Of a stretch of 64,000 nucleotides of DNA, positions 17,705 to 25,643 are shown piece by piece. The notes below the pieces were generated by a model. That model was not told where the DNA came from. It was given only the letters and a program-made list of their open reading frames with translations, and made no database searches. Source of the DNA: Pseudarthrobacter sp. NamB4 (GTDB taxonomy: Bacteria; Actinomycetota; Actinomycetes; Actinomycetales; Micrococcaceae); the NCBI RefSeq assembly GCF_005796185.1, contig NZ_VAHM01000008.1:1-64000 (forward strand), written 5' to 3'. The position numbers and the translations under genes are program-made. The first letter of the stretch is position 1. The number at the start of each line of letters is the position of its first letter.

Positions 17705-18472
17705 TCAGCCGGGACTTCCGCCCAGCACGTCCACGTGTACATGGTCGAGGTGACGAAGGATCTCGTTGCCGGGTTCAGGTGCGTCGTAGTCCCGCCATTG
17801 CCCTCGTGAGCTGTGTGCGCTCCAAAACCGGTCATCGAAAATGACGTACTGGATGTCCAGGTCCTCGGCATGGGCGACGAGCCAGTGCGCCAGTATCCAC
17901 CCCTGACGACGGTTCTCCTCGGTCACCGGGCGGAAAAAGATGTCGATCGCCCGGCCGTCGTAGTGCGTCGAGTTCGCTCCGTGGCCCTGATCTACGCCAC
18001 CCGGGGCAAACCCGCCCAGGTTTTGGTCACCGAACACCTCGGTCATTGCTGCGCGCAACTGCTCGGCGCGCGGTGTCAGCCCGGTGGCACCTAATTGCTG
18101 TTCCTGCAAATCCCTGTCGGCCGAGCCCCGGCAGGTCAGGGAAGGGCCGGCGTCTCCGGGTGGCCCGTCGGCCAGCCGCTGCAACACCGCCGCGTCGATG
18201 CCGGAGGTGTCCGGAGCTGCAACCCCGCGGGCGAGGAGCGCCACCGCTGTAGTAGCTCGCTTCGCTGCATCACGATCAAGTCCCACCTCCCCCTCCGGGG
18301 TTTCGACGACGCACTCTGGCCGCCAGAGCAGCGAGCCGTCCTCTGTGCGCAACTCACTGAGTAATCGGGGACCGAAAAGTACCAGCACTGACGCGAGCCC
18401 TCCGAGCAGAAAAACACTCAAGAGCAGCCGACGCACACGGTGCTGGCCCCGATATGTCTTGTCGGCGGTCAT
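17705..18472 (-). CDS. Membrane-anchored protein with ARB_07466-like (D,D-peptidase-fold) C-terminal domain
   Basis: A 255-residue protein with one N-terminal membrane segment (about 14-34, RRLLLSVFLLGG) and an extracytoplasmic remainder. The C-terminal half carries HYDGRAIDIFF (the S/H-x-x-G-x-A-x-D metal-binding pattern), GWILAHWLVAHAEDL, YVIFDDRFWS and HLDHVHVDV. These are the hallmarks of the domain seen in many actinobacterial cell-surface proteins, which looks like an M15/Hedgehog-type zinc fold. Peptidoglycan binding or hydrolysis is plausible but unproven. It stands alone; the neighbours are convergent or on the other side of a repeat region. Confidence 0.8.
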   Translation of the reverse strand: MTADKTYRGQHRVRRLLLSVFLLGGLASVLVLFGPRLLSELRTEDGSLLWRPECVVETPEGEVGLDRDAAKRATTAVALLARGVAAPDTSGIDAAVLQRLADGPPGDAGPSLTCRGSADRDLQEQQLGATGLTPRAEQLRAAMTEVFGDQNLGGFAPGGVDQGHGANSTHYDGRAIDIFFRPVTEENRRQGWILAHWLVAHAEDLDIQYVIFDDRFWSAHSSRGQWRDYDAPEPGNEILRHLDHVHVDVLGGSPG

Positions 18473-18654
18473 CGCCGAAGGTGACGCGCATGCGGGCTGG
18501 CATAGGTGGCGGGACCGGCCAACTCAGGGGACAGCGCTGAGGTTGAGCTTGCAGTGGCGAGCACGGAGATTCTGTTCACCACGACGCCCCTTTGGTAGCT
18601 GGATGCTGCAGTGTTAATTGTTTCAAACCCGGGGGCTTGCAGTGCAATGTAGCT

Positions 18655-18749
18655 TGGTCCTCTCGCTGGTGGAGGACTTCGCCCCGCACCTGGTGGAGAC
18701 GCTTCTGACTCCGGTGGTCAAGCCTGTCGAAACCGCACTCGTTGGTTGA
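18655..18749 (+). pseudogene. C-terminal fossil of a nucleoside hydrolase gene
   Basis: The frame reads VLSLVEDFAPHLVETLL, then a repeat-derived tail, then a stop. This matches the C-terminus of the intact hydrolase at 12845-13846 (VLSLEEDFAPHLVETLL) almost base for base over about 50 bp. Nothing upstream continues the similarity, so only the 3' end survives. It lies 1.6 kb from the first GntR regulator. Confidence 0.7.
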
Positions 18750-18762
18750 GCCTGTCTGAACC
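18713..18762. repeat. Two copies of a REP-like GGTTGAGCCTGTC element
   Basis: The stretch holds GTCAAGCCTGTCGAAACC followed by GGTTGAGCCTGTCTGAACC, each an imperfect inverted repeat. Related units appear at the 3' end of the intact nucleoside hydrolase (about 13806-13846) and around the uspA stop codon (42165-42201). Elements of this type are common between genes in Arthrobacter relatives, from general memory. Confidence 0.5.
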
Positions 18763-18772
18763 ACCACCACTA

Positions 18773-18837
18773 GGAGTTTTTGTCCACATATGCAGGCCAT
18801 GACACGATCCAAGTCGGCATACCTGGACAAAAACTCC
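18773..18837. repeat. 14-bp perfect inverted repeat with 37-base spacer
   Basis: GGAGTTTTTGTCCA at 18773-18786 is exactly mirrored by TGGACAAAAACTCC at 18824-18837. Just inside the arms a further partial match (ATATGC / GCATAC) extends the pairing. It could form a long hairpin acting as a terminator for the region, or be the ends of a tiny non-coding element. No target duplication is visible. Confidence 0.55.
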
Positions 18838-18946
18838 GGGAATGTCCCGAAGGATTCGGCCGGGGGCACACCCCAGGAAGTATGCCTCCGGGGAGGGCGG
18901 CCCTGGCCATGAAACCGGGGAGGCCTGCTGGGTGATGCCGTTTGGC

Positions 18947-19405
18947 TTAGTCCTTGTTCCGCCGATATTGCTTGGCGGCAGGCACCCACCTTCGGAAATC
19001 GGCTGCCAGCATGGGAACGAGCAGGGGTCGTAGCAGCGTCATCGCGAGGCGTTTAGGCAAGTTGCGGGGTGCCAGCTCGATGTGCATGTCCGCGCGTGTC
19101 CCCAAGCCCTCGGGATGGAGATCGATATAGGCTGTTCCGCCGTCGAACAAGCCACCTATAACGCTGTTGACGCTTCTACGCGGCCTTTCATAGACAAGGT
19201 AGTCGGAAACGCTTCGCAGGCGGAGGGGTCCGGCCTTCATGACCATCGTGTAGCGGGGCGTCCCGTTCGACCGGAGTTCGTAATCCTCTATCCTTTCGAC
19301 CATCTTTGAAGCAGCGGCGACACGCTGCAGCCCGTCGCCGAAAATGAAGTCCCAAACTGCTTCCGGCGTCTGGTGAAAACGGGCAGAGACACTTATTGGC
19401 TTCAT
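18947..19405 (-). CDS. SRPBCC (polyketide-cyclase-like) family protein
   Basis: A 152-residue START-like protein. The N-terminal strand and helix (VSARFHQTPEAVWDFIFGD) is the usual opening of this hydrophobic-pocket fold, followed by strands such as YTMVMKAGPLRLRSVSDYLVY and TRADMHIELAPR. The C-terminal helix LAMTLLRPLLVPMLAADFRRWV is amphipathic to hydrophobic. Members bind lipids or other small hydrophobic ligands; the ligand here is unknown. It follows the hemerythrin-domain gene by 36 bp on the same strand and is probably co-transcribed with it. Confidence 0.8.
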   Translation of the reverse strand: MKPISVSARFHQTPEAVWDFIFGDGLQRVAAASKMVERIEDYELRSNGTPRYTMVMKAGPLRLRSVSDYLVYERPRRSVNSVIGGLFDGGTAYIDLHPEGLGTRADMHIELAPRNLPKRLAMTLLRPLLVPMLAADFRRWVPAAKQYRRNKD

Positions 19406-19441
19406 GAAGGTACCTCCGGGACGCTTCCAGTTGCCCTGCGC

Positions 19442-20149
19442 CTAGAGTGTTTCCGGGATCGGGCGCCCCGGGAAGAGCGTCGCGTACTGTTTCCGGTACA
19501 GCTTCCGTCCGACCAAGCGGTACGCAAGCCGCACCGGCACGGGAATTTCCTTGAACAATTCCTCCCGCTCTCCGGGCGGATTGGTAGCAAGTACCATTCC
19601 GAGATAGCCCACCAGGAACTTCTTGTCGAACTGCTCGATCCCGTGCTGGCCGAGGGCGGACAGTTCCTTTTCGCTCATGACCCGGTCCACGGCCGGCATC
19701 ACCTCTGTGACCTCCCGGCGCAGGTGCACGTTGAGGAGAGACTTCAGGTCCTCGTACCGTTTCGCAAGTTCTTCGCCGGTCTCCCTGTCGGCTGTTTCCA
19801 TCCAGCGCAGGCGGATGGGCTCAACTCCTTCCAGCTGCTGGGTTACCTGTTTGTGGTGCTCGAGCATCTGTGCGATATGCAGCGCGCAAGCCGGTGCCCG
19901 CTGCCCCAGTTGCGGGTACATGAGCAGGTCCTCGCCCTCGTGGTGCACATGGAGCACCTTGTCGAAGTTCCCCAGTACTTCCCCGACATAGGTGGCGCGG
20001 GCGGTGTCTCCGGACGCGACTGACCGAACCAGGCCCGGAGCCTCGTCGTAGGCCCAGAGGAAAAAGCGATGAACGCGCCGCATGGTTGCGGTTCCGGTGC
20101 AGAGCACAGGACCCGGCGGAAGGGGAGCTGCCGTTTCGCCGGGCTGCAT
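19442..20149 (-). CDS. Hemerythrin-domain (HHE cation-binding) protein
   Basis: A 235-residue four-helix protein expected to bind a non-haem di-iron centre. Candidate ligands are in RRVHRFFLW, LHVHHEGEDLLMYPQL, MLEHHKQVTQQLEG and LLNVHLRREVTEVMPAVD, in the usual helix order (H, H-x3-E, H, H-x4-E). The frame is open much further upstream, but that part is antisense to the GntR gene. The ATG at 20149 starts MQPGETAAPL, and a Met at residue 23 (MRRVHRFF) is an alternative; neither has a strong ribosome-binding site. The following gene is the SRPBCC protein. A role in oxygen, NO or iron sensing or storage is plausible from the family; the actual role is unknown. Confidence 0.82.
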   Translation of the reverse strand: MQPGETAAPLPPGPVLCTGTATMRRVHRFFLWAYDEAPGLVRSVASGDTARATYVGEVLGNFDKVLHVHHEGEDLLMYPQLGQRAPACALHIAQMLEHHKQVTQQLEGVEPIRLRWMETADRETGEELAKRYEDLKSLLNVHLRREVTEVMPAVDRVMSEKELSALGQHGIEQFDKKFLVGYLGMVLATNPPGEREELFKEIPVPVRLAYRLVGRKLYRKQYATLFPGRPIPETL

Positions 20150-20349
20150 TGTGAAAAAGTCAGTCAATTGAGGGCCCCTAACGCTCGTAATGCGAGACCA
20201 GCACCTCTCCCCGCGCAGAATAGTATCGCCCGGTTCCGAGCCGCACAATAAGCCTCCGAAGAACGGCAGCGCAGCGTTCTGTTTTGCGCTTGGCGTGAGC
20301 TGAGGCGGCTGCCGAAGGATGGCTGAGGTCGGTTCTGGTCGCTGGCGTA

Positions 20350-21132
20350 CTAGGACTGGAACTGCTGCATCACCGAAAGGTGCCCGGCCCGGGCCGAGAC
20401 CAGGCATTTGGCCAGGTAGAAGGGACGGTTGCCGTTGCGGACGTACTGCGTCAGGACCAGCACCGGGTCGGACGGGCGCAGGTCCAGCAGCTTCGCCCGG
20501 CTGGGTCCCACCTGACTGAGGCTGATCTGGCACTCGCCCGGCCCGGGCAGCCTGCCCAGCTGTTTGTTGAGTGCGGCAAGCAAGGTGGTGCCGCCGTCGT
20601 CGTTAATCTCAAGGGGCGCGGCGGGGCTCTTGCCGAAGCTGACGGGATGGGCGGTGACGTTTTCCTGCAGGTGGGCGATGGCCTCGCCGTCGCGGATCAG
20701 GACCGATTCCCACAGCCAGCAGTCGGTGCCGGGCTCGACGCCGATGCCGGGGGCGACGAATTCGGAGGCCGCCTGCCGGACCACCTGGGTGCGTTTGACC
20801 TCCGCCTGCTGTCCAGGGCTGCCGAGGACTTCCTCGAAGGGTTGGATGCGTTCGATGCCGATGCGGGGGAGCGTGTCCGAAACGAAGCGCCCGACGCCGC
20901 GCCGCGCCCTGATGAGGCCGTCCTCCTCGAGCAGCATGAGGGCTTCGCGGACCACGGTGCGGCTGACCTTCATGTCCGTGCCGAGCTCGGTCTCGGTGGG
21001 GATCATGGAACCGGGTGTGAGGAGGCCGTTGCGGATGGCTTCGGCGATCCGCGAGTACACCGCGACGCGCAGGGGAGCGCCGGGCTGGGCGGCCACCGGC
21101 TGGGACAGGAACCGGGCGGCGTCCTGGTGCAC
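20350..21132 (-). CDS. GntR/HutC-family (UTRA) transcriptional regulator, copy 1
   Basis: A 260-residue regulator with an N-terminal winged helix (YSRIAEAIRNGLLTPG, LGTDMKVSRTVVREALMLLEEDG, RRGVGRFVS) and a C-terminal UTRA-type effector domain. The start is taken as the GTG at 21132, which together with the preceding GCGAGG is conserved in the second copy at 49902-50684. The two proteins differ at only three residues (Ser/Thr after EEVLG, His/Gln after NVTA, Met/Val near the C-terminus). A palindrome TTGTTGGACAA lies about 60 bp upstream, also conserved, which suggests autoregulation. Effector unknown; sugar or nucleoside derivatives are typical for the family. Confidence 0.92.
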   Translation of the reverse strand: MHQDAARFLSQPVAAQPGAPLRVAVYSRIAEAIRNGLLTPGSMIPTETELGTDMKVSRTVVREALMLLEEDGLIRARRGVGRFVSDTLPRIGIERIQPFEEVLGSPGQQAEVKRTQVVRQAASEFVAPGIGVEPGTDCWLWESVLIRDGEAIAHLQENVTAHPVSFGKSPAAPLEINDDGGTTLLAALNKQLGRLPGPGECQISLSQVGPSRAKLLDLRPSDPVLVLTQYVRNGNRPFYLAKCLVSARAGHLSVMQQFQS

Positions 21133-21191
21133 GTTATGCCTCGCTTGGTGGTGGTTGGTCCGGGGATTCCAGCCTAACAAGTGCTACCCGT

Positions 21192-21202
21192 TTGTTGGAC
21201 AA
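21192..21202. promoter_or_regulatory. Operator candidate TTGTTGGACAA upstream of GntR copy 1
   Basis: This TTGT-N3-ACAA palindrome is retained upstream of GntR copy 2 although the sequence around it has diverged, and the layout also occurs at 11307-11317. Conservation inside a diverged spacer suggests it is the binding site of the regulator itself. Confidence 0.5.
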
Positions 21203-21340
21203 GCACTGGTGGTTCGCGAACTCCATCATCAGCCGTTGCGCCCACGGACGCCGGCAGCACAGACTTGAACCCCAGCGCCGGTGCTCCGGCCCGGCCTGCT
21301 GAAGTGACAGAAGATAGCGTGGCGAGAGGAAGACAAAGCC

Positions 21341-22150
21341 ATGGGAGCGCACGTACAAAGTGGGGACGTGGCCATCTGGACGGAGCAAATGGGCAAAGGG
21401 CCGGATGTACTGCTGATCGGCGGCCTCGGAGATACGGTCGAGTCGTGGCAGTTCCAGTTGGATGGTTTGTCTGGGGACTACCGGCTCACTGCCTTCGACA
21501 ACCGGGGCGCGGGCCGCACCGCCAATCCGGATGGCGTGCTGTCCGTTAATGTGCTGGCGGACGATGCAGCCGAAGTCCTCAGGGCGCTCGGCATCGGTTC
21601 TGCCCACGTGGCCGGTTTTTCCGGCGGAAGCGTCATTGCCCAGGAGTTGGCCCTGCGTCACCCCGGACTCGTCCGAAGCCTGGTTCTGCAGAGCACATGG
21701 ACGGCCATGGATCCATACCTCAAAACCTGGTCACACTTCATGAAGTCGCTGGTACGGGAGGCGTCCAGCGAGCGGTTATTCCTCGAAGGGCTTTTCCTCA
21801 GCGTTTACACACCGCGTGCGCACAACGACGGCACGGTGAACCAGGTCATTGAGGAGGTGCTCGCGTTCCCGCACAAGCAGAGAAGCGAGGATGTGGAAGC
21901 TTTTATCGATGCCTTGATCGATCACGACACGAGCGAACGGCTTCCCCAATTGAACGTCCCCACGCTGGTGCTCGCAGGCGGCATCGATGTCATTACCCGT
22001 CCCGAGCTCTGCCGTGCCGTGGCGGACAAGATTCCCGGCGCGGTATTCGAAGTTATGGAAGGCGAAGCGCACCAGCCATTCCAAGAGGTTCCAGACCGCT
22101 GGAACGAACGCGTGCGGGCCTTCTGGCGGGGTCTCGACGCCGGTGCGTGA
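21341..22150 (+). CDS. Alpha/beta hydrolase
   Basis: A 269-residue alpha/beta hydrolase. The nucleophile elbow is GFSGGS with Ser94; the oxyanion region is IGGLGDTVESW, and the AFDNRGAGRT strand-turn is typical. Late in the protein, VLAGGIDVITRP carries the likely acid and EGEAHQPFQE the catalytic His. A purine-rich AGAGGAAG lies upstream of the ATG. It is monocistronic and divergent from GntR copy 1, which may control it. The close family types are haloperoxidase- or enol-lactonase-like hydrolases; the substrate is not known. Confidence 0.88.
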   Translation: MGAHVQSGDVAIWTEQMGKGPDVLLIGGLGDTVESWQFQLDGLSGDYRLTAFDNRGAGRTANPDGVLSVNVLADDAAEVLRALGIGSAHVAGFSGGSVIAQELALRHPGLVRSLVLQSTWTAMDPYLKTWSHFMKSLVREASSERLFLEGLFLSVYTPRAHNDGTVNQVIEEVLAFPHKQRSEDVEAFIDALIDHDTSERLPQLNVPTLVLAGGIDVITRPELCRAVADKIPGAVFEVMEGEAHQPFQEVPDRWNERVRAFWRGLDAGA

Positions 22151-22223
22151 CCTTCACTTCTCCAGCATTGGCAGCTCCGATGGGTTTACCGCAACTGCTG
22201 GCCGATCGGTGAGGGTGAGCCGG

Positions 22224-22997
22224 TCATCCTCCGACCGCAGCCACCTCAACCGCAATCCCCGCGTCCCGAAAATTCTGCACCTGTGCGGGGTCGGCGCCGT
22301 CGTCCGTCACCAAAGTCCAGGGCAGGGCCAGCCGCGCCCAGGCGTGGAACGGCCGGAGCCCGAGCTTGGAGGAGTCCGCCAGCACGTAGACTTCCCGGCC
22401 GCGGCGGGCCATGAGCTCTTTGAGGCGGGTCTGGGCGTGGTCGGCTTCGCAGATGCCGTCCTCGGCGGTGACGGCGTCGGCGCCCAGGAACACCCGGTCG
22501 AAGCTCATCCGCTCCAGCGCGGCCTCGGCCAGCGGACCCACAAAACTCTGCGAAAGGCTGCGCAGCCGGCCGCCCAGGCAGTCCACCTCGATGCCCTCCG
22601 AATCGGCGAGCTCCTGCATGGTGTTGATTCCCGGCGTCGTCACGGACAGCTTCTCGAAGCCGCGCAGTTCATGGGCCAGGGCACCGACGGTGGAGCCGGC
22701 GTCGAGAAGGATGTTCTCCCCGGGCACGATCACGGCTGCAGCCCAGCGGGCGATCGCGTGTTTCTGTTCGAACGCCTCGCCCGTGCGCTGCCGCAGCGAT
22801 GCCTCCGGGTGCGCGCCCAAGGCCATGGCTCCGCCGTAGGTACGGGCCAGCCGGCCCTGCCCATTCAGCAAAGCCAAGTCACGGCGGATGGTGGAGGCCG
22901 TCACCTCGAACCGGGCGGAGAGTTCCTCCACGGAAGCCAAGCCGGTGGTCACGGCAAGGTGGTAGATCTCCTCGCGCCGCGCGTTTGCGCTGAGCAT
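22224..22997 (-). CDS. DeoR-family transcriptional regulator
   Basis: A 257-residue repressor with an N-terminal DeoR helix-turn-helix (NARREEIYHLAV, VEELSARFEVTASTIRRDLALLNGQGRLARTYGGA) and a C-terminal sugar-phosphate sensor domain (LLDAGST, VTTPGINT, DCLGGRL, FLGADAVTAEDGI, VLADSSKLG). The ATG at 22997 has AAGGAG upstream; a longer frame exists but is not needed. It lies 75 bp downstream of the kinase-PdxA fusion and is probably the last gene of that operon. A perfect odd palindrome at 25548-25562 is a candidate binding site. Decayed copies of this gene occur at 9112-9790 and 51636-51702, and possibly at 7889-7926. Confidence 0.93.
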   Translation of the reverse strand: MLSANARREEIYHLAVTTGLASVEELSARFEVTASTIRRDLALLNGQGRLARTYGGAMALGAHPEASLRQRTGEAFEQKHAIARWAAAVIVPGENILLDAGSTVGALAHELRGFEKLSVTTPGINTMQELADSEGIEVDCLGGRLRSLSQSFVGPLAEAALERMSFDRVFLGADAVTAEDGICEADHAQTRLKELMARRGREVYVLADSSKLGLRPFHAWARLALPWTLVTDDGADPAQVQNFRDAGIAVEVAAVGG

Positions 22998-23072
22998 TCC
23001 CGGTCTCCTTCCCGTGGGTATGGCGGTGGCAGTGGTAACCATGCTAGTTCCGGCCCCCAAAGAATCCGCGAG

Positions 23073-25451
23073 TTACACGGCCACGGCAGGCCGGGTGGCC
23101 ATCTCCGCCGCCTGGTGCAGCGCCTCCACCATGGACCGGGAATCGGCGATCGCCTTGCCGGCGATGTCGAAGGCGGTGCCGTGGTCCACGGAGGTGCGGA
23201 TCACCGGCAGGCCCACCGTGATGTTCACGCCGGCCTCGATGCCCAGCACCTTCACCGGCCCGTGGCCCTGGTCGTGGTACATGGCCACCACCAGGTCGTA
23301 ATCGCCCCTGCCGGCCAGGAAGAACAGCGTGTCCGCCGGCAGCGGGCCCACGGCGTTGATCCCGGCAGCCTGCGCGGCCTTCACGCCCGGTTCGATCTTC
23401 TCCGCTTCCTCGCCCTGGCCAAACAGGCCGTTCTCGCCAGCGTGCGGGTTGATGGCGCACACGCCGATCTTCGGGTTGGGGATGCCCGCCCGGACCAGCG
23501 CCTCGTGGCCGCGGCGGATGGTGCGCTCCACCAGGTCTGGGTTGATCTTCCGGATCGCGTCCACCAGCCCGATGTGCGTGGTCACGTGGATCACCCGGAT
23601 CTTGGGCGTGGAGAGCATCATGGACACTTCCTCCGTGCCCGTCAGGTGCGCCAGCAGCTCGGTGTGTCCGGGGAAGATGTGCCCGGCCGCGTGCAACGCC
23701 TCCTTGTTCAGCGGCGCGGTGCAGATGGCCTGCACCTTCCCGGCCATCGCCAGCTCGCTGGCCACCCGGATGTACTCGTACGCAGCGTGTCCGGCCACGG
23801 GGGAGAGCTGCCCCCACGGCAGGTCCTCCGGCAGCAGCGCCAGGTCGATCACGTTCACCCGGCCCGGCGTGAACACCGCGTCCTCCACGTTCCCGATGCT
23901 CTGGATGTCCGCCTCGATGCCCAGGACGTCAGCGGCCTGGCGCAGTCGCAGCGCGTCGCCGATCACCACGGGCCGGCACTCGGCGTTGCTCTGCGGATCC
24001 AGTACGGCGGCCACCACCACCTCCGGCCCCACCCCGGCCCCGTCACCCATGGTCACGGCCACGTAGGGGAGTTCGTTCTGCTCGGTCTTGCTTGCTTCGG
24101 TTGTCATGTCTGCTCCAGAGGGTTGGTCCAGCGGGGGAAGGTTGGTGGTGGGAGCCTGCGCGGGCTGTCCGCGGCGCTCCCGGATTTCGTCGTAAAGCTG
24201 TAAGAGGGCCAGATCGTCGCCGAAGCTGCCGGGCTTGGTGCCCACCAGCGTCCCGTCATCGGCGCGGCTCAGCACGGCCCCGTGCTGCACGGCCGCGAGC
24301 GGAACCAGACTGTGGCGGCCGACGGCGTCCAGGACTTCCCGGGCCGTCTCGCCGCCGGTGAGGATCAGGTCAGTGGGGGTTGCCTTCGCAGCCTCGGCGG
24401 CGAACTTCGACAGGGCCTGCACGATACGGGCTGATGCAGACGGGTCCACTTTTTGGGCCGCCAACGTGATGATCACGGGGTTGCCTGCCCTCAAAACGTC
24501 TATAACCTGGGCCAGTTGGGGAGCATAGGCATCCTTGGCGCCGGCGTAGAGCGGGTGCAGCCTTACCACGGTGAAGCCCGGGGCTTCCAGCCGGGCCAGC
24601 TGCGCCTGCGCAGTTTTGGAGGCGGAGCCGACGACGGCGAGCACCGGCCTTGGGGCTTCCTGCGGTTCTGCGGTGGTTGCGTCCGCCTGTGTCGCAGTTT
24701 GCGCATTTCGCGCAAGCTGTGCAGCGAGCCGCTGTGCGAGGACATCGGCCGCCCCGCCCGTTCCCACCAGCACAATGGGGCGGCCACCGGCGCGGAACTC
24801 CAGTTCCAGCACCGCGTCCACCACGTGCGCCAGGTCCTGCACTATTTCGCCGTCGGCCACCACCAGCTGCGGCTGGTCGGGATTCAGCAGCGCAGCCAAG
24901 TCCTTGGGCAGCGAGCCGGACCGGACCGCGGCCAGGTCCACGGTCTGAACCGAGGCGGGATTCTGCGGCCGGAGCAGGGATGGAATGTCAGCCGGTGGTG
25001 CCGAAAGTTCCGCCTGCCACAGGTCCGTTTCCGCCAGGGGAGTGCCGGCCACCAGCGGCCGCCCGTCCACGACGGAACGCTGAAGCTGGGGGAGTGCCCC
25101 CGCAACAACGGCATGGAAACCAAGGCCAGTCAGCGCAGCCACTTCCGCACGGATGTTGCCGCGCCACAGGGAGTCCATCTTCTTGAACATCACCTGCGCC
25201 CCCGACGCCTCGGGACCTGAGAAGGCGTCCTTTACAAGCGCCCCGGCGGCTGACTCGCGAAGCCCGCGGGAGTGCGTATCAGCAACCACTACGTCGGTTA
25301 CGGAGCCCGCAAAGGAGGTCCCGCCGTCGTGCGTTGCCGAAGCTTTGCCCGTGCCCAGCAGGACCTGCGCGGAGAGCCCGTGCTGGATAAAGCAGTAGCC
25401 AACCTCGGCGGCGCCGGAGAAATCGTCGGCCTGCACAAATACGGAAGCCAC
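23073..25451 (-). CDS. Fused four-carbon acid-sugar kinase (DUF1537) - PdxA-family dehydrogenase
   Basis: One uninterrupted 792-residue frame joins two enzymes that are normally separate. Residues 1 to about 430 are a DUF1537 kinase (VQADDFSGAAE near the start; C-terminal LTGGETAREVLDAV and KPGSFGDDLALLQLY). After a Pro/Ala linker, residues 449-792 are a PdxA-type NAD-dependent dehydrogenase (VTMGDGAGVGPE, TAPLNKEAL, PGHTELLA, CAINPHAGENGLFG, YHDQGHGPVKV, TSVDHGTAFDIAG) with the metal-binding histidines intact. Family knowledge: DUF1537 kinases with PdxA2 phosphorylate D-threonate or D-erythronate and oxidise and decarboxylate the product to dihydroxyacetone phosphate. The GTG at 25451 has AGAGGAG just upstream and is preferred to the GTG at 25490. 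An ATG at 24107, preceded by GGAG, could also start free PdxA. Operon with DeoR. Confidence 0.92.
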   Translation of the reverse strand: MASVFVQADDFSGAAEVGYCFIQHGLSAQVLLGTGKASATHDGGTSFAGSVTDVVVADTHSRGLRESAAGALVKDAFSGPEASGAQVMFKKMDSLWRGNIRAEVAALTGLGFHAVVAGALPQLQRSVVDGRPLVAGTPLAETDLWQAELSAPPADIPSLLRPQNPASVQTVDLAAVRSGSLPKDLAALLNPDQPQLVVADGEIVQDLAHVVDAVLELEFRAGGRPIVLVGTGGAADVLAQRLAAQLARNAQTATQADATTAEPQEAPRPVLAVVGSASKTAQAQLARLEAPGFTVVRLHPLYAGAKDAYAPQLAQVIDVLRAGNPVIITLAAQKVDPSASARIVQALSKFAAEAAKATPTDLILTGGETAREVLDAVGRHSLVPLAAVQHGAVLSRADDGTLVGTKPGSFGDDLALLQLYDEIRERRGQPAQAPTTNLPPLDQPSGADMTTEASKTEQNELPYVAVTMGDGAGVGPEVVVAAVLDPQSNAECRPVVIGDALRLRQAADVLGIEADIQSIGNVEDAVFTPGRVNVIDLALLPEDLPWGQLSPVAGHAAYEYIRVASELAMAGKVQAICTAPLNKEALHAAGHIFPGHTELLAHLTGTEEVSMMLSTPKIRVIHVTTHIGLVDAIRKINPDLVERTIRRGHEALVRAGIPNPKIGVCAINPHAGENGLFGQGEEAEKIEPGVKAAQAAGINAVGPLPADTLFFLAGRGDYDLVVAMYHDQGHGPVKVLGIEAGVNITVGLPVIRTSVDHGTAFDIAGKAIADSRSMVEALHQAAEMATRPAVAV

Positions 25452-25547
25452 GTTGCTCCTCTCGTCCGTAGTCGGCTGGGATCCCGCCACTTAGCGGGAA
25501 GCCTCCCCATCATCATGACATGGTTGCGCGGATCACGCTAGAGGGGT

Positions 25548-25562
25548 TGCGCAATTTGCGCA
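25548..25562. promoter_or_regulatory. Perfect 15-bp palindrome TGCGCAATTTGCGCA, candidate DeoR operator
   Basis: The site lies in the 192-bp divergent region between the kinase-PdxA fusion and the ABC importer, so it could control both directions. A similar but imperfect site (TTGCGC-ATTTC-GCGCAA, 24699-24715) lies inside the kinase coding region. Binding by the DeoR regulator at 22.2 kb is inferred from position. Confidence 0.5.
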
Positions 25563-25643
25563 GGAGTGGCAAAGTGATGGACACAACATTCGGCGCAGCC
25601 ACTCCGGCCGGCAGCCGTCCCCCGATCTACCGAGAGGTCAACG

